Assembly: GCA_021464245.1 (NCBI GenBank)
Contig: JADCRB010000098.1
Span: 434,001 to 498,000 of the forward strand
DNA: 64,000 bases
Origin: Carallia brachiata
Taxonomy: Eukaryota; Streptophyta; Magnoliopsida; Malpighiales; Rhizophoraceae
Reading direction: 5' to 3'
Position 1 is the first letter of the stretch; each line of letters opens with the position of its first letter. The notes under the pieces are model-generated. The model made no database searches, was not told the origin of the DNA, and worked only from the letters and a program-made list of their open reading frames with translations. Below are positions 47,203 through 60,109 of the stretch, piece after piece. The translations under genes were made by a program, and so were the position numbers.

Positions 47203-48164
47203 GGGTGCATTTAGTATACAGTGCGGTATAAGATAATATAAACTAATATAATATAAGATATGTTAGATTACTAACTTATATTATATTTGAATGTTATCAA
47301 ATAGTATGAAATAGTTATCTGATATAATATTTAAATGATATGAGAAAAAATAGTATAATATATCAAATTTTTTTTTATTTTTAAAAATAATTGATTTATA
47401 TTTATTATTAATTTTAATATTTTTATTAAAAATAATTAAAATTAAGTAATGAAATTAATATTTATAATTTTTTAATTTTGTTTAAAAAATATTTTTTAAA
47501 ATTAAGTATTAATTTTATTTATACAAATAAATTTTAAAATATAAAAAAAGATTAATATTTTTTTAATTTTTTGAAAAAAAATTAAATAAATTTTAAGAGA
47601 TAAATTTTTAAATTTATATAAAAAAAAAGAATGAATGAGCACGAGAGAGAGAGAGTGAGTGACTGAGGAGAGAGAAAGGAAGGGAGGAAGGAAGAGAGGG
47701 GGAGGAGAGAGAAAGGAAGGGAGGAAAGAGGAGGGAGGAGAGAGAAAGAGAAGAGAGAGATGAGGAGTGAGAAAGAGAAGAAGGAGAGGAGAGAAAGGGA
47801 AGAGAGAGAGACAAGGATTGAGAGAGAGAAGAGGGAGGAGAGAGAAAGGAAAGAGGAAAAACAGAGAAAGGAAGAGAAAAGATGAGAGAGAAATAAATTT
47901 TTTAAATTTTATTGTAATTTTTAAAAAAATATTTAAAATTTATTTTAATTAAGATAATATTTTAGTAAATATATAATTTATTAATATTAGTACATGATGT
48001 GAAATAAACTAATCTATAAAAATTAAAGAAATAATACTATCTCATATTCATGAAATAACAAATTACATTAATTTATTTTATATTTATTTTATTAACCAAT
48101 TAAAAGGTTAAGGTGAGACTACCAATCTATTTTATCCTATTCTATCTCATAAAACAAACCTACC
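47203..48164. mobile_element. Element inserted in exon 1 of DJ1C copy c
   Basis: About 962 bp starting GGGTGCATTTAG and ending AAACAAACCTACC, with TTTA (or TTA) repeated at both edges (47,199-47,202 and 48,165-48,168). Its first part (gtataagataatataaactaatat) recalls MITE scraps near 400, 19,905, 26,820 and 57,600. It has an AT-rich body plus a 250-bp purine tract and no coding frame. A 3-4-bp duplication would fit a PIF/Harbinger-type element, but the terminal repeats are poor, so the class is uncertain. Confidence 0.6.
47640..47890. repeat. 250-bp near-pure homopurine (GA-rich) tract
   Basis: Made of gagaga, ggaagg and aaagga units with very few pyrimidines on the + strand. It lies inside the element that splits DJ1C exon 1. 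Long polypurine tracts can form triplex (H-DNA) and carry GAGA motifs; any activity is inference. Confidence 0.9.
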
Positions 48165-48833
48165 TTTAGAGACTAGTCCCACCCCAGACCCCGTTCCTCC
48201 CAAAAAGGTGCGTCTTTGTCCTTCATTCTTATGAACCGTTTTCTTTAATTTGCTTATGATTAAGAAATGAACTATTATGGGTGAAATTCAGTGTTTGTTT
48301 TGGTATGCAAGAATCCAAGATTTCTGTTCTAAGCTAAAATCCTTGTCAATTTGTCTCTTGGTTGGACTGCTTGATGATAATTCTATAAGAAGGGTGAAAA
48401 AAAGTTTGAATATCACTGAAAATTTTGACTTTAGTCGCAATGCTCTCGTTTCTGAAAAAATTGGGACCTTCATTTTTATAAAAATTATTAGATATTTACA
48501 AATTTTTCTGGAAGGTTGGACTATTTGCAATTGGGACTTTTCAGCAGTCAGTCTTTGAGTTGTGAGCAGGTTTGACCATGTTGTTTGTATGGATGAGTAG
48601 GTGCTGGTTCCAATTGGGTTTGGAACGGAGGAAATGGAAGCTGTTATTATGGTTGATGTTCTGCGCCGAGCCGGTGCAGAGGTGACTGTTCTTTCGTGGA
48701 GCCTCAGCTAGAGACTGTGGCCGCAAGTGGCACTAGACTGGTTGCTGATACCTCCATCTCTACCTGTTCGAAAGAAATTTTTGATCTTGTGGCTTTACCG
48801 GTTTGTCTTTCTTTATTTATTTATTTTTTTTTT

Positions 48834-49190
48834 CATGTGATGTGCTTACTTTTGAAGGGGACCTGGTGTAACAAAAAAATTATTCCATTGTGATCCAATA
48901 GTCACAATGTTCAAATTTTAGAAATAGCCTTTTTGTAAAAACAAACGGAAGGCTACAAACATTGACCCTTACCCAGACCACACAAATGTGGGAGTGTTTT
49001 TTTGCATGTGATGTGCTTACTTTTGAAGGGGACCTTGGTGTAACAAAAAGATTATTCTATTGTGACCTCATGGTGACAATGTTCAAATTTTAGAAATAGC
49101 CTCTTTGTAAAAACAAACGGAAGGCTACAAACATTGACCCTTACTCAGACCACACAAATGTGGGAGCCTTTTGCACTGGGTTGGGTTTCC
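48834..49190 (+). mobile_element. Two tandem Au-like SINE copies in a DJ1C intron
   Basis: A 171-bp period repeats: ggggacc(t)tggtgtaac ... aaggctacaaacattgaccc ... cacaaatgtgggag, at about 48,856 and 49,028. The wording and the 3' end ttttgcactgggttggg match the tRNA-derived plant Au SINE family, with a degraded A-box (tggtgtaac) and B-box (about ggtgacaatgttcaaatt). The flank catgtgatgtgcttac is duplicated with it, so one insertion was later tandemly duplicated, or two landed head to tail. Confidence 0.7.
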
Positions 49191-52100
49191 CTTTTCTTTT
49201 TTTCTTGCAATGTGCATACTTTTAGTCTATTAAATTAGCTCTTGAAGGGAGAAGTGAAAATTTTCTTTGAGTTTCCAGTTTGTACCCTCTTAAAGTTAGT
49301 TCTCATGCATGGGAATTCTCAATTTCTTGGTAGAAGCAATGTTAGTGCCTTACCAATGGCAGCAGAGATATAACGACCCAGAAGGTAGGATAGGTTTTTT
49401 TTTAGTGAAGAGTGGTGAAATAATGCCATTTGTTACCCGAAAAGATTAAAATGACACTGGGGTATTATTATGAAGTAAGGAAGGTCGCTTTTCTTAAGGA
49501 AAGAGTAATGTTGGGTGACTGGCCTGAAGGGGGGAATGCCAGGTTCTGCAAGATTAAGAGACTGTAAAGTTCTACAGCAAATCACAACCAAACAGGCTGA
49601 GGACAAGAGATTATTTGGAGCTATATTTGCTGCTCCAGCAATCACACTTCTTCCATGGGGCCTCCTGAGAAAAAAGCAGGTGGCTTGTTGAGTTTTTTTG
49701 TGATGGAATGTTGGTGAATATGCATAAATATGATTTGGTTTTCTGATTGCGCTGTAGCATGTAATGAAAGATGACGTGTCACCCGGCATTCATGGACAAA
49801 CTTCCAACCTTCTGGGCTGTTAAATCAACTATTCAAGTTTCTGGAGAAGTTACAACAAGCTGGGGGCCCTGGAACTTCTTTTGAGTTTGCTGTATGTTTA
49901 GTGGAACAGCTTTTTGGGGAGTCTGTTGCCAGAGAGGTGGGAGAACTATTGGTAAGGCCAATTATGATAAACTTTGCTGGATGCTTTGTGACTTATTATC
50001 TAGTTTTCTTCGGCTGATTTTTTTTTATATTCTGTACTAGCTGATGCGAAGCACTGATGATACCCATAGGAAAGAGGAATTTAACACAGTTGAATGGTCA
50101 ATTGACCACAATCCTCGTGTATGTTACTTCTAACTCATTTGTTACTGTTCATATTCATATTAGCTTGGTGATATCCTTTAGTTCAGTTTTGGTAATAATT
50201 TCTTTGCATTGTAAATTATTGGTTTGGACATGTGGGCCTTATGAGCCACAAAATCTCAACAATTACAGAATATCTTCACTGATGCTCTTCCTGAAGATGG
50301 TGAGCTCTTTGATGTATTTTGCCTTGTCGTCCAGTACTGTCATTTAGATTTATGGAGAAGTATATCTTGCATTCCCTATTTGTCCTCCCTCTAACTACAC
50401 CTGGCTTTGGTGATATTACTATTTTGTTTCATTTGGTTTCTATTGAAACTTTAAACTTTGTCGGGTCATTTCTATGTTACACAGGTTCTTGTTCCCGTTG
50501 CAAATGGTTCCGAAGAGATTGAAATAGTAACAATTGTGGATGTTTTGCGGCGAGCAAAGGTGGATGTGGAAGTTGCTTCAATTGAAAAATCTGTGCAAAT
50601 TTTGGCATCTCAAGGCACAAAAATTGTTGCTGACAAATTACTTGCAGATGCTGCCAAGTCTATATATGATCTAATCATCCTTCCGGTGAGCCAAACAAAT
50701 CCTTAATAGTCTCATCATCAGCTTTCTTTCCATTCTTCTAGACATAATCTTTTATGGTTTTTGGATCATGCTTCAACATCGGTCTGCATTTAATCCAGTG
50801 AAATTTTGCTTGTTATGATTGAAACGGCTTGGATGGTTTTTCTGCCTTTTTGTGCCTTCTGCAGAGGTAAACTGATCTACACAGCTTCTAATTACTGGAT
50901 TTCTTTGTGTTTGGATCTGTTTTGTAGTTATCATTTATGTACCATGCAGCAGAAGCAAGAGGAGGAAGCAGACTTTGACTCTGTTTTGCAGGATTACTAT
51001 GATTTTATTTCTCGAGGCAAAGCACCTGCATGGGAAGAAAAAGAATATTGAAGAAATCAGGTTTGTCCGCGGAAAATTCAAAGAAAGGAGATTCTTTTCT
51101 CTTGATGCGACTGGACAGTTTGTACCTATATTTACATTCTGTTTTCTCTTTTGTTTAACGGGGTAAAAGATCCTTACAAACGTGATTTCTGATCAAGATG
51201 ATGTTTTTGTGAGGAAACTATAAGGGGAGACTGAAACCGGTCAATTAGAACTTTCTTATTAATTGTTAAAATTACGTAAAGTCAGCATTCATGATTTCTT
51301 CTTCTTGTGTTTTGCAAATTCACAGAACGACCAGGTGGACTGGCACAAGATTTTCCTCTTGGCTTATGTCGAGATATCGATTCCTTCAAGCAGATGACAA
51401 AAGTAAATCCTGGCCGCTCTTCCGAACCACCAGTCCACATGTATATCAGGAAGCGAACATTGAAGAAAAATGTGCCTTTTTTTGCTCAATATCTCTTTTC
51501 ATTTTTTTTTTCCCCTTTGCTTTTTGTTTTCAGTCCTTTGACTCCTTTCTGACATTTATAATTAACGTTTTCAGCATGTTGCTTCTGAGTGACAAATAAA
51601 TGGGATCACACAAGTCAAGTGAGTTATTCTTCCCATTGAAATGTTGTTAGTTTTGAGATACAAAAAGCCATTGCCAATTGAATCTAATGTTTTTGCAGGA
51701 GTAATGTGCATTAAGGGAGAAGTCTGCTATCACTCAAAAAGAGCAGTTGTCATCATGTCTATGATATCAAAATTTTTAAAAGAAGGAAATTTGTTAAAGG
51801 TATGTACATTACTTCTTACAAATTATTCTGTCCCTCCAACTCCATATTTCTAAAACTTTTTTCTTTTTTTTCTTTGTTTTTATAATTCAAATCATTACAG
51901 GCTGTTCATATTATTCAGCTTTCTCCATTACAGATGATGCACAGTTGATCTTCTGTCCAAACAGCTGTATAATTAATCCAGTCGTTAGAGAAGCAATAAA
52001 TGTAGATTTTAAAGGAGCCATTATTAATCCTGGTGAACCTCAGTATGTAAAAGGAAAACAAAGAATTCAAAAAATTTGAGCATTAGACTGTTAGTCAATA

Positions 52101-52706
52101 GCTTTATTTAAAAGAAAAATTTGCTGGTTATCTGCATCATGGAAGTCTTTTCTCATGATGCCAATATTTTGGAGGTCAAAGAATGTATGGAATGTCTACA
52201 ACAAAAATGAATATCTTGATTTGTAATCAGATTATTTTCATTTTCATTCATTATTAAAGAATTACTGGAGAAATTAGCTAAACTATCTGAAGTTGATAGT
52301 ATTGCATACAATCCATTACATGAAATGCCACAGGTAAATATTTAAAGGGCCCATGGTTCTGTTATTCAGTGTCTTCTGGATTGTCTTCTGGCCAATAGTG
52401 TCTAGTCAATAATCATAGGAGTTGGTAAGTGAATTTCAGAGGAGAATAATCTCAGTAGAGAAGCGTTTTCTTCAGTCCTTAATCATCTGCCTATTTTTAT
52501 TCCTCTTTTGCTTATTTATAGGTTTGTAATTTCCTTGCTACAACTTCGTTCTCACTTGCATACACAAATTGATTTAGCTTTCAGATAGATCAAATGCATC
52601 ATTTCTTCTTTGTACATGCATCATTTGAAATTTTGTAAGCATTTGTCTTGGAGTGGATGGTTTGAACTTTTTTCTGTATTGCTGCATGTCGTGGTTGGAA
52701 TGAGTA

Positions 52707-53305
52707 CAGGGCTGCAAATGAACCGAGTTGCTCGTTAAGAGCTCGGAGGCTTGAATTGATAAGGGCTCGTTCGAGCCCGTTTATTTAAGTAAACGAGCGA
52801 TTCCCGAGCTTAATTTGAAAGCTCGTGTCATAAACGAGCTGAGCTTGAGCAAGGTCAGGCTCGGCTCGTTAGAGCTCGTGAACAGTTCGTTTAATGAATT
52901 CGGTAAAACTCGATAAAAGAATCATTTGTGAGCTCATTTAGAGTATCATTAATAGATATTTTTATAATCATTTAGAAATTTTTTTGTATTTATTTATAAA
53001 TTATAAGATCTAACGTACTGTTTTGATATGAAGAAAAAATATCACTTTTAAATATTTTATATTTATTTATGTCAATCAAAAAAACATTTTATATTTATTA
53101 CTTTTTTCTCTAAAAAAATATTTAAAAATACTTCCAAGCTGAGCCGAGCCGAGCCGAACCCGAGCTTTATCAATACTTCCTCGAGCTGAGCTCGAGCCTT
53201 GTTTTTTAGGCTCGTCTCGAGCTCGAGCTCTATAAATTCTAAGCCGAGCCGAGCCCGAACACACATAAGCTTGGCTCGGCTCGGCTCGGCTCATTTGCAG
53301 TCCTA
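52707..53305. mobile_element. hAT-type MITE, unit 2 copy
   Basis: A 599-bp counterpart of 14,696-15,242, with ends CAGGGCTGCAAA / TTTGCAGTCCTA and flanks AATGAGTA (52,699-52,706) and ACTGAGTA (53,306-53,313). Each end has one or two substitutions, and the copy has extra GAGCTC/GAGCCG repeat units plus a small insert near 53,070. Confidence 0.88.
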
Positions 53306-54454
53306 ACTGAGTACTTCCTTACCTTGCAGGATTGTGCCACACGGGGTTTTCACTATTAAACTGTGTTTGCTAACTGTTTATATCACTAATCTAGCTTTGC
53401 CTAGGGCAATTTAAGCTACATGAGATATGGAATTAGAGGCTTCTCGTCCAAGAGCATGCTAGTGAGATTACTGCAAGGTAGGGGATCATTCTTTGCCCTT
53501 ACCTATTTGTCATATTGCATTTCTAGTAAAGCTGCTTGTCTCTATCATTATTAAACATGATTATTCTGTTCATTGTCTTATTTCTCTTCAAAAAATGAGT
53601 GTCACATTTCTGATTCTTAGCTCGTTTGGAAACGATATACCAAAAGAAGTAGAAAGTAAGTGAGTTGCAGAGCTTTCTAGAAATTTGTTTGGTTTGTAAT
53701 TCATTAGAGCGTTTTTAATTATCATTTAGTAGTTGGTAGGTTGGAAATTTTATAGCCCATTCTGTTAGTCTTGATTTCTTCTGTTCACTTACTTATTTCT
53801 TTGTGAGAGTCACATTTCTGATCATCAGCTTACTTGAAAATGATATATCAAAGGAAGTAGACATCATTCATTAGAGTTTGTTCATTTATCATTTTAATAG
53901 TTGGTAGGTTGGAAATTTTATAGCCCTTGAAAGTATGTTAGTTTTGATTTTTTTCTTTAAAATATATATGTTTTGTAAGATGTCTATTACCACAATTTCA
54001 TGTTTAATGCAAGGACGGTTACAATTCACTGCATCTGTGGCAATATGGATATGGTATTGTTTCTGTGCAACTAGCATGAATGCTTTTCCTTTCCATTACT
54101 TTGAGGTGAAAATTCACAGCTGACACTTAAAAGATTTATGCGGATGAATTTTAAGGGAAATAATGATTGTGCAAATTCAATATTTTTATTTTTTCTTTTG
54201 AGCATGATGACTTACACATGAGTTGAGTAGACACACACTTTGTGTTTGTGGTGCATGGATCCATCTGTCGTAGTCAGAATCATTGCCAGTATTTCTTTGG
54301 TCATCATTTTAACAGGAGGAAATTTGACTTCTTGTGACACCTTGCAATTCTCATTGCACAAGACATCTAACCATATTTTTATTCTTGCATAATTTTCATT
54401 TTAATCAAAACTGCCAATGAATTCCTTAGCAGCTTAGTGCGCTGTTGATTGCAG

Positions 54455-54824
54455 AACCTATCCAGATTCTTTACATGTAACTGATATTGAATCACAGGTA
54501 TGACCAACCCAATACTGGTTCTTTTACTGGCATGTAATTGAAGTTTTCCTACATTCCAAACACTGAGTTGTTAATCTTTTACTGGATGCAGGGGTGCTGC
54601 CACATCCATGGGCCCAGGTAATCATCGTGCTTTGCATGCCTGTTACAAAACAGCAGATAGGTGTGTCTAGGAGTATGCCATGAGCTTGTGGTTTGTTTCA
54701 GAACTTGTCTGGAGGCTTCACATGTGACAGATGTAGAATCACAGGTATGACCAGCACAATATTATGCGATGTAATATAAATTTTTCCATATCCCTGGAGC
54801 TGAGTTATCAATCTTTTACTGCAG
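54455..54824 (+). repeat. Tandem exon-intron duplication, unit 2 copy
   Basis: Exons 54,455-54,497 (TYPDSLHVTDIESQ) and 54,702-54,744 (TCLEASHVTDVESQ), each followed by homologous intron. The period is 247 bp, as in unit 1. Confidence 0.72.
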
Positions 54825-55872
54825 GTGTGGGTCTCTCTCATGTCCGCTAGTCCTAATGTGCTCGGTGCAAGTCACAAAACAGATAGGTATACCTTCAAAG
54901 TAATTTGTGCATTTAGGTGTCTTTTTTATTCTGCATCCCCATATGGATAAGATGCTAATTTTATTGTGTATTTCAAAATCGTTACAGCTGGCTTCCTCAT
55001 GTTATTCCAGGTTATAAGCTGATGGAACAACTGCTTAATCAATGGCTGGAAACAGGTAAATCGTCTCAACTAAGTTGGATTAAATTAAGAATTGATCAGC
55101 TAAAGAGACATTTGAACAGTATTTGAAGGCCCTAAATATTGAAGTTGAAAATTTTCCCCTGAGCTTGCAACCGGATGGAATCTGAGTTTCCCTTTACATA
55201 AGCCCAAACTTCTGAGTTTTTCTCTCCTTTTCTTCCCCCGGAAACCTGTTTATCCACTTGCCTATATTTTCTCTGCAAGATGACTATCTCCTTTGCATCA
55301 TATTTTAGTAAAACAAAAAGAAAAACCATGATTAGTGGCAACGAGAATCTTTCAAGAAAGCAAAGAAATTTTCCTTAGATGAAAATAGCGGAAAGAAAAA
55401 GGATTGTCTATAAATTTGCTAACCAGGAAATGGCTGCCTAGTTTCATGGAAGTTGACTCCTAGAAGCCTTTCTGAACCAGGAATTAATGACTGAGCTTCA
55501 GGGCTAGTTGGGAATTGAGCATATTATTAGCAATCGGTTAGTTGGATTATCATCAACTCTTTTCCTATCGGCAATGTTTGCAGCACTTCCGTGCTCTGTT
55601 GGAATAACTAATATATTTTAAATGTGTGACCTGGGTTCTTTACGCTTGAATGTGTCTTTTTAATTGTTGTAGAAAGAATGAATAATATGATGTATGTGTT
55701 TTCTGGAGCATCACCAAGAGGAAAGAAAGCAGATTCTAACACTGTTGCAGGACTAGTACAATCTAATTTCTTGAGGCAAAACGCGAGCAATGCGAGAAAA
55801 AGGAAGTTGCAGAAACTGGGTATTTTAATAGCAAACATGAAGAAAGGGGTTGCTTTCTTGCCTTCTGCCTAG

Positions 55873-57930
55873 GTAATCAGCTCAAATTTTATTAATGATC
55901 CTCAATACTTCATACGGTACACCTAATTGCTTTTGTTGATTGCTAGTTGTGAATGTCAAGATTGCAGTTTGGTTCTTTACATGCTACATGGAATAATGAT
56001 TTTTTTTTTTTTGTGTGAACACTCATGTTGCATAAGAATCGGAGTGCAGAAAATCACAGGGAAAAAGGGAGGTGAAGAGATAGGCTTGGGGTTGGATAAA
56101 CCAAAGGGCTTTCTTATCCATTAGTACTTCTGTTTTAGTAGATTGGGCTAATTCATTATTGTAACCTGGTATATCAATCTGCAATACAGGCATCAAGAGA
56201 AACTGGAAGTGATAATATCAACCATAAGATTTTTAAAATGATATTTCAAATCAATAGCAAGTCCACTGAACATTTGTTGTGCTGTTGTTAATAGGGTAGA
56301 AGGTTACAATTTAGAACTGTTGGGAATAATTTGGGCCATTTTATAATTAGTAACGAGTTTGCACCTTTACAAAGCATGAATATTTGATTCCTTGTCTTTT
56401 CTTGGGAGGTCCTAGAAGGAATCTACTTTGTTTATGATATTGAGTTGAGATTTTGATTTCAGAGTATGATTCATAATTGATAGTCAATCTGAAATTTCTG
56501 GCCAGGATAATTAATATTCATTATTCTAGTTGGGCTAAAAGATAAGTATGGCATGTACTAAAACATCCAAAATTAATAGGCAGGGAATGTTGTCACCAGG
56601 CCTTCTGAGTTCTGGATCAGGCAAATGCAGGTAAGCCCTGTCCATAGCTTTGGTTTTAATGCCCATTATAGTTAACAACCTTCTTTACAGGTGTGACTCT
56701 GAGCATGGGTGTTAATGCATGAACACTTGGGTGTTCATATTTTCTTGTCCATTGCTCCCCTCACTTTCCAGTTTCCACCGCCTTACTGTAAGTGGTTATT
56801 TTTGTGGATTCAAATGTTGTCAAGCTTGAGTCTTTACAGTAAGAAAGTGTTTAGACCAAATTTCATTTAAATTTATTTTAATTAATAGACTTGTTGTCTT
56901 GTTAAAATAATTTAAATCACTTTAATCTACTTATTTACAAGGCTACAACTTATATTTCATTTTCTCTTTATATCTCCCACCGATGTGGGATTCAACAATT
57001 TTATAGCCATCAGTTCTTTACTTCCCTCTTTCTTGTTTTGAAAAAGCCTCTTTAGAGGCATTCATGTCTCTGCTCCTCTTTTATCCACTTTTTTATTATT
57101 TTTTTATGTTTTTTTAAAAAAAATCTGTTCATATGTTTACAACCCGGCCACCAAGTCTAAAAGCAGCCATTCAGTGGAGGCCAACTCAAGGCCTCGCTTA
57201 GTATAATAAACTAGATGCCGACACAACACAACTATTGTAGGTGGAATTGTTTGTGCACCCCTGATGTAGTTCAATATTATTTAACTTTGACATCAAAATT
57301 TTCTTGGAATTCATGTTGGATGTTCAACATGGCAGGCTCAAAGAAGGAGAAGAATAGTCCTCTGAGAATTGTCCATTGCACTTTCTCCCAACACTTTCAC
57401 ATTTCATTAACCAAAACATAACGAAGCAGATAGGCAGAGGATCATCGTCTTGTAAGTACGTGTCCTTAAGCAGTGTAAGTTTATACTCGCCAGTCTCCCT
57501 AAAATTTAATTAGCACAAATTGCGACCACACTGTTCGGTTAGAAAAGATTATTGATAGCACACAATGTCCAATCTAAGTAGTTAGGATGCCTTTGGTAGA
57601 TGGTATAATGTAAAATAATATAAGATATGCTAATGCTAGTCTAATAACTTTACCTCTTGAAGGAAGAAGTGCAAAGCGTCAGTCCCCTTTTTGTTTGTTA
57701 CCCTTATTCAAGTTAGTTAGCATACCTGAGAACTCCCAATTTCTTGGAAGTCGCAACAGTAGTGCCTCACCAATTGTGGTAGAGATGTAACGGCCCAGAA
57801 GGTGGAGTAGGTACTTTTAAGTGAAGAGTGATGAAATGATGCCTTTTGTTACCAGAAAAAATTAAATTACAATGGGGTTATTATTACTAAGGGAAAGACT
57901 TTTCTTCTCTAAAGACTAATTGAGAGTGAC
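55873..57930. other. Spacer between helicase and DJ1C copy d, unit 2
   Basis: Counterpart of 18,162-20,235; no intact gene. Contains the 57,265-57,640 copy of the sequence found at the left window edge. Confidence 0.5.
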
Positions 57931-58395
57931 TGGTCCTAAGAGACTGAAGTTCTCCAGCAAATCACAACCAAACAAGCTGAGGACCAAAGATTATTTGGAG
58001 TTATATGTGCTGCTCCAGCAGTCACACTTCTTCCATGGAGCCTCCCGAGAAAAAAAGCCGGTGGCTTGTTGAGTTTTTTTGTGATGAAATTTTGGTGAAT
58101 GTGCATGAAGGTGATTTGGTTTTCTGATTGCGCTGTGGCATGTAATGAAAGATGACATGTCACCCTGCATTCATGGACAAACTTCCAACCTTATGGGCTG
58201 CTAAATCAAACATTCAAGTTTCTGGTGAAGTTACAACAAGCCGAGGGCCTGGAACTTCTTTTGAGTTTGCTGTATGTTTAGTGGAAGAGCTTTCTGGGGA
58301 GTCTGTTGCCAGAGCAGTGGGAGAAATATTGGTAAGATCAATTATGATAAAACTTTGCAGGATGCTTTGTGCCTTATTATCTAGTTTTCTTTATT

Positions 58396-58428
<33 letters not shown>

Positions 58429-58429
58429 C
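58396..58429. repeat. (TC)n(TA)n microsatellite
   Basis: About 34 bp of CT followed by AT dinucleotides before exon 5 of copy d; unit 1 has only TA at this place. Confidence 0.9.
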
Positions 58430-59322
58430 TTGTGCTAGCTTATGCATAGCACTGACGATACCCATAGGAAAGAGGAATTCAACAAAGTTGAATGGTCAAT
58501 TGACCACAATCCTCGTATATGTTACTTTTATCTGATTTCTTACTGTTCATAACCATATTAGCTCGGTGATATCCTTTAGTTCATTTTTGGTAATTTCTTT
58601 GTCAACCAAATTCTTGGTTTGGACATGTGGGCCTTGTGAGCCGCAATATCTCAACAATTACAGAATATCTTCTTTGATGCTCTTTCTGTTGATGATGAGC
58701 TCTATAATGTATATTGCCTTGTCGTCCAGTACAGTTATTTAGATTCATGGAGAAGTATTCCTTGCACTCCCCATTTGTTCTCCTGTGACCTCTATCTGGC
58801 TTTGGTGATATGTATCTTGTTTCTCTTGGTTTCTGCTGGGACTCTAAACTTTGTCTGGTCATTCCTATGTTACATAGGTACTCATTGTTAGAGTTACAAG
58901 CGTGAGTTTGTAAAAAGAGTAAAATCTCTCACATGAAAAAATGGAGTAACGTGCAAACAACTTATAAATGTGACCCGATGACCTATATTCAAAACCAATT
59001 AGTTTTGAATAAAAAATAGAGTTAGTGGCCCATTGTGACACTCTTGTACTTATAAAGTAAGAGATTAACCTTGAAACTCGAACTCTAGATATGCAAAAGT
59101 CGAACCCAAAGTGTGAAGGAAAATGCAGAGCGTCATGTGAACCCACGTGTTCCATATTGAAGTTGCAAGCCGAAGTATTTAACATGCGCAAAAGAATTTA
59201 ACATAGTATCAGAGTAACAAATGATCTTAAGAGGCCTGTGAATATTGAAGGAATTTTATCTGCGAGTTCCATGGACTTAACTTGCTCAGAGTAACAAATG
59301 ATTTTAAGAGGTCTGTGAATAC

Positions 59323-60109
59323 TGAAGGAATTTTATCTTTGAGTTCCATGGACTTGACTTGCTTGGGCCTAAAATTGGGCTGGAATATCAAACTTCATAA
59401 TAAGTTACATGTTGGATTCACCTTTCACTAAAATAGCCTAAACCATTTTAGTGGTTTTTCCCTAATTTTAAATGACCTTCTTTTTTTTTCTTTTTCTTTG
59501 ATGTGAGATTCTTTCTCTTTTTTACAACAGTCCCTCTCAAATGTAACTGGGGTTAAACTGGTTAAGCCTACTTGGCACTTGCTCAAACTTTGATTAGTCT
59601 AGACCTAGCTTCTTTTTGAGTCTATGGTCCCTTTCAGTCATTCATTAGCCTCAAGTTTGATATTGTGGTCCATGAAACTTCAAAGTTTGGATCTTTTTTT
59701 TTTCTTATTTATCCAATTGCAATCTCTTAAGTGCTAGTTAGTGGATTGTTCACTTGGGTGTTGGGTATAGGATCATTGTTTTTCTCCAAGTGCAACCTCT
59801 TTACCACCTTTATGTTGGTAGATTGTTCATTTGGGCCTCGATTCATCCACATGGGTCTCAGGATCTTCTTGACCTATTAGGGCACTGATGGGTTCTGATA
59901 TCACCGAAGGAATTTTATCTTCGAGCTCCATAAACTTGATTTGCTTAGTTTAAGTATTGAGCTAGAGTGTTGAACTTTATTATGGGTTTCATGTTGAATC
60001 TACCTTTCACCAAAATAATTTAAGTTATTTTAGTTCGTTTTTTCCTAATTTTAAATGCCCTTCTTTCTTTTTATTTTTCTTCAATGTGGGATTCTTTCTC
60101 TTTTTTATA
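59323..60109 (-). mobile_element. Nested minus-strand TRIM, unit 2 copy
   Basis: LTRs 59,323-59,526 and 59,905-60,109; the primer site has decayed (gggttctgatatcac at about 59,890-59,904 on the + strand). Otherwise as at 21,624-22,410. Confidence 0.8.

Larger units (their letters stand above)
46960..50685 (+). pseudogene. DJ1C-like pseudogene, copy c, unit 2
   Basis: The only copy with the full exon 1 start: ATG 46,960 gives MESLYCLLSPASPHMIKS, a Ser-rich segment typical of a plastid transit peptide, then a Pro run and QHKTSAPKKR. Exon 1 is split by a 962-bp element (47,203-48,164) and resumes at 48,165-48,207. Exon 2 (48,601-48,800, [20 protein letters not shown]) has lost one base after AEVTV. 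Exon 3 (about 49,530-49,679) reads [17 protein letters not shown] with [17 protein letters not shown]. Exon 4 (49,771-49,951) has an extra C near 49,866. Exon 5 (50,041-50,118) and exon 6 (50,485-50,685, [20 protein letters not shown]...YDLIILP) are open. The C-terminal exons are missing and helicase exons follow. Arabidopsis DJ1C is a two-domain plastid protein; these exons cover most of both domains. Confidence 0.85.
50950..55872 (+). pseudogene. FANCJ/BRIP1-like RAD3-family helicase pseudogene, unit 2
   Basis: Same block order as unit 1: 50,950-51,117 (ADFDSVLQDYYDF), 51,699-51,799, 51,901-52,046 (TDDAQLIFCP...GEPQ), 52,258-52,333 (EVDSIAYNPLHEMPQ), 54,702-54,744 (EASHVTDVESQ), 54,825-54,886 (VWVSLMSASPNVLG), 54,988-55,055 (GYKLMEQLLNQWLETG) and 55,673-55,872. 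The last block has lost one T relative to unit 1, so KKGVAFLAFC becomes KKGVAFLPSA and stops. The first block carries a stop after AWEEKEY in both units. An unrecognised exon-like block is at 51,326-51,471 (RPGGLAQDFPLGLCRDIDS). The out-of-order first block and altered motif II show that it was dead before duplication. Confidence 0.68.

Noticed and set aside
47614..47814. Ser/Leu-rich minus-strand frame
   Set aside because: It is a by-product of the purine tract, as is the Arg/Glu/Lys-rich + frame from 47,767.
48850..49190. Possible tRNA genes because of A-box/B-box-like words
   Set aside because: No cloverleaf can be formed and the B-box is degraded; the text fits an Au-like SINE better.
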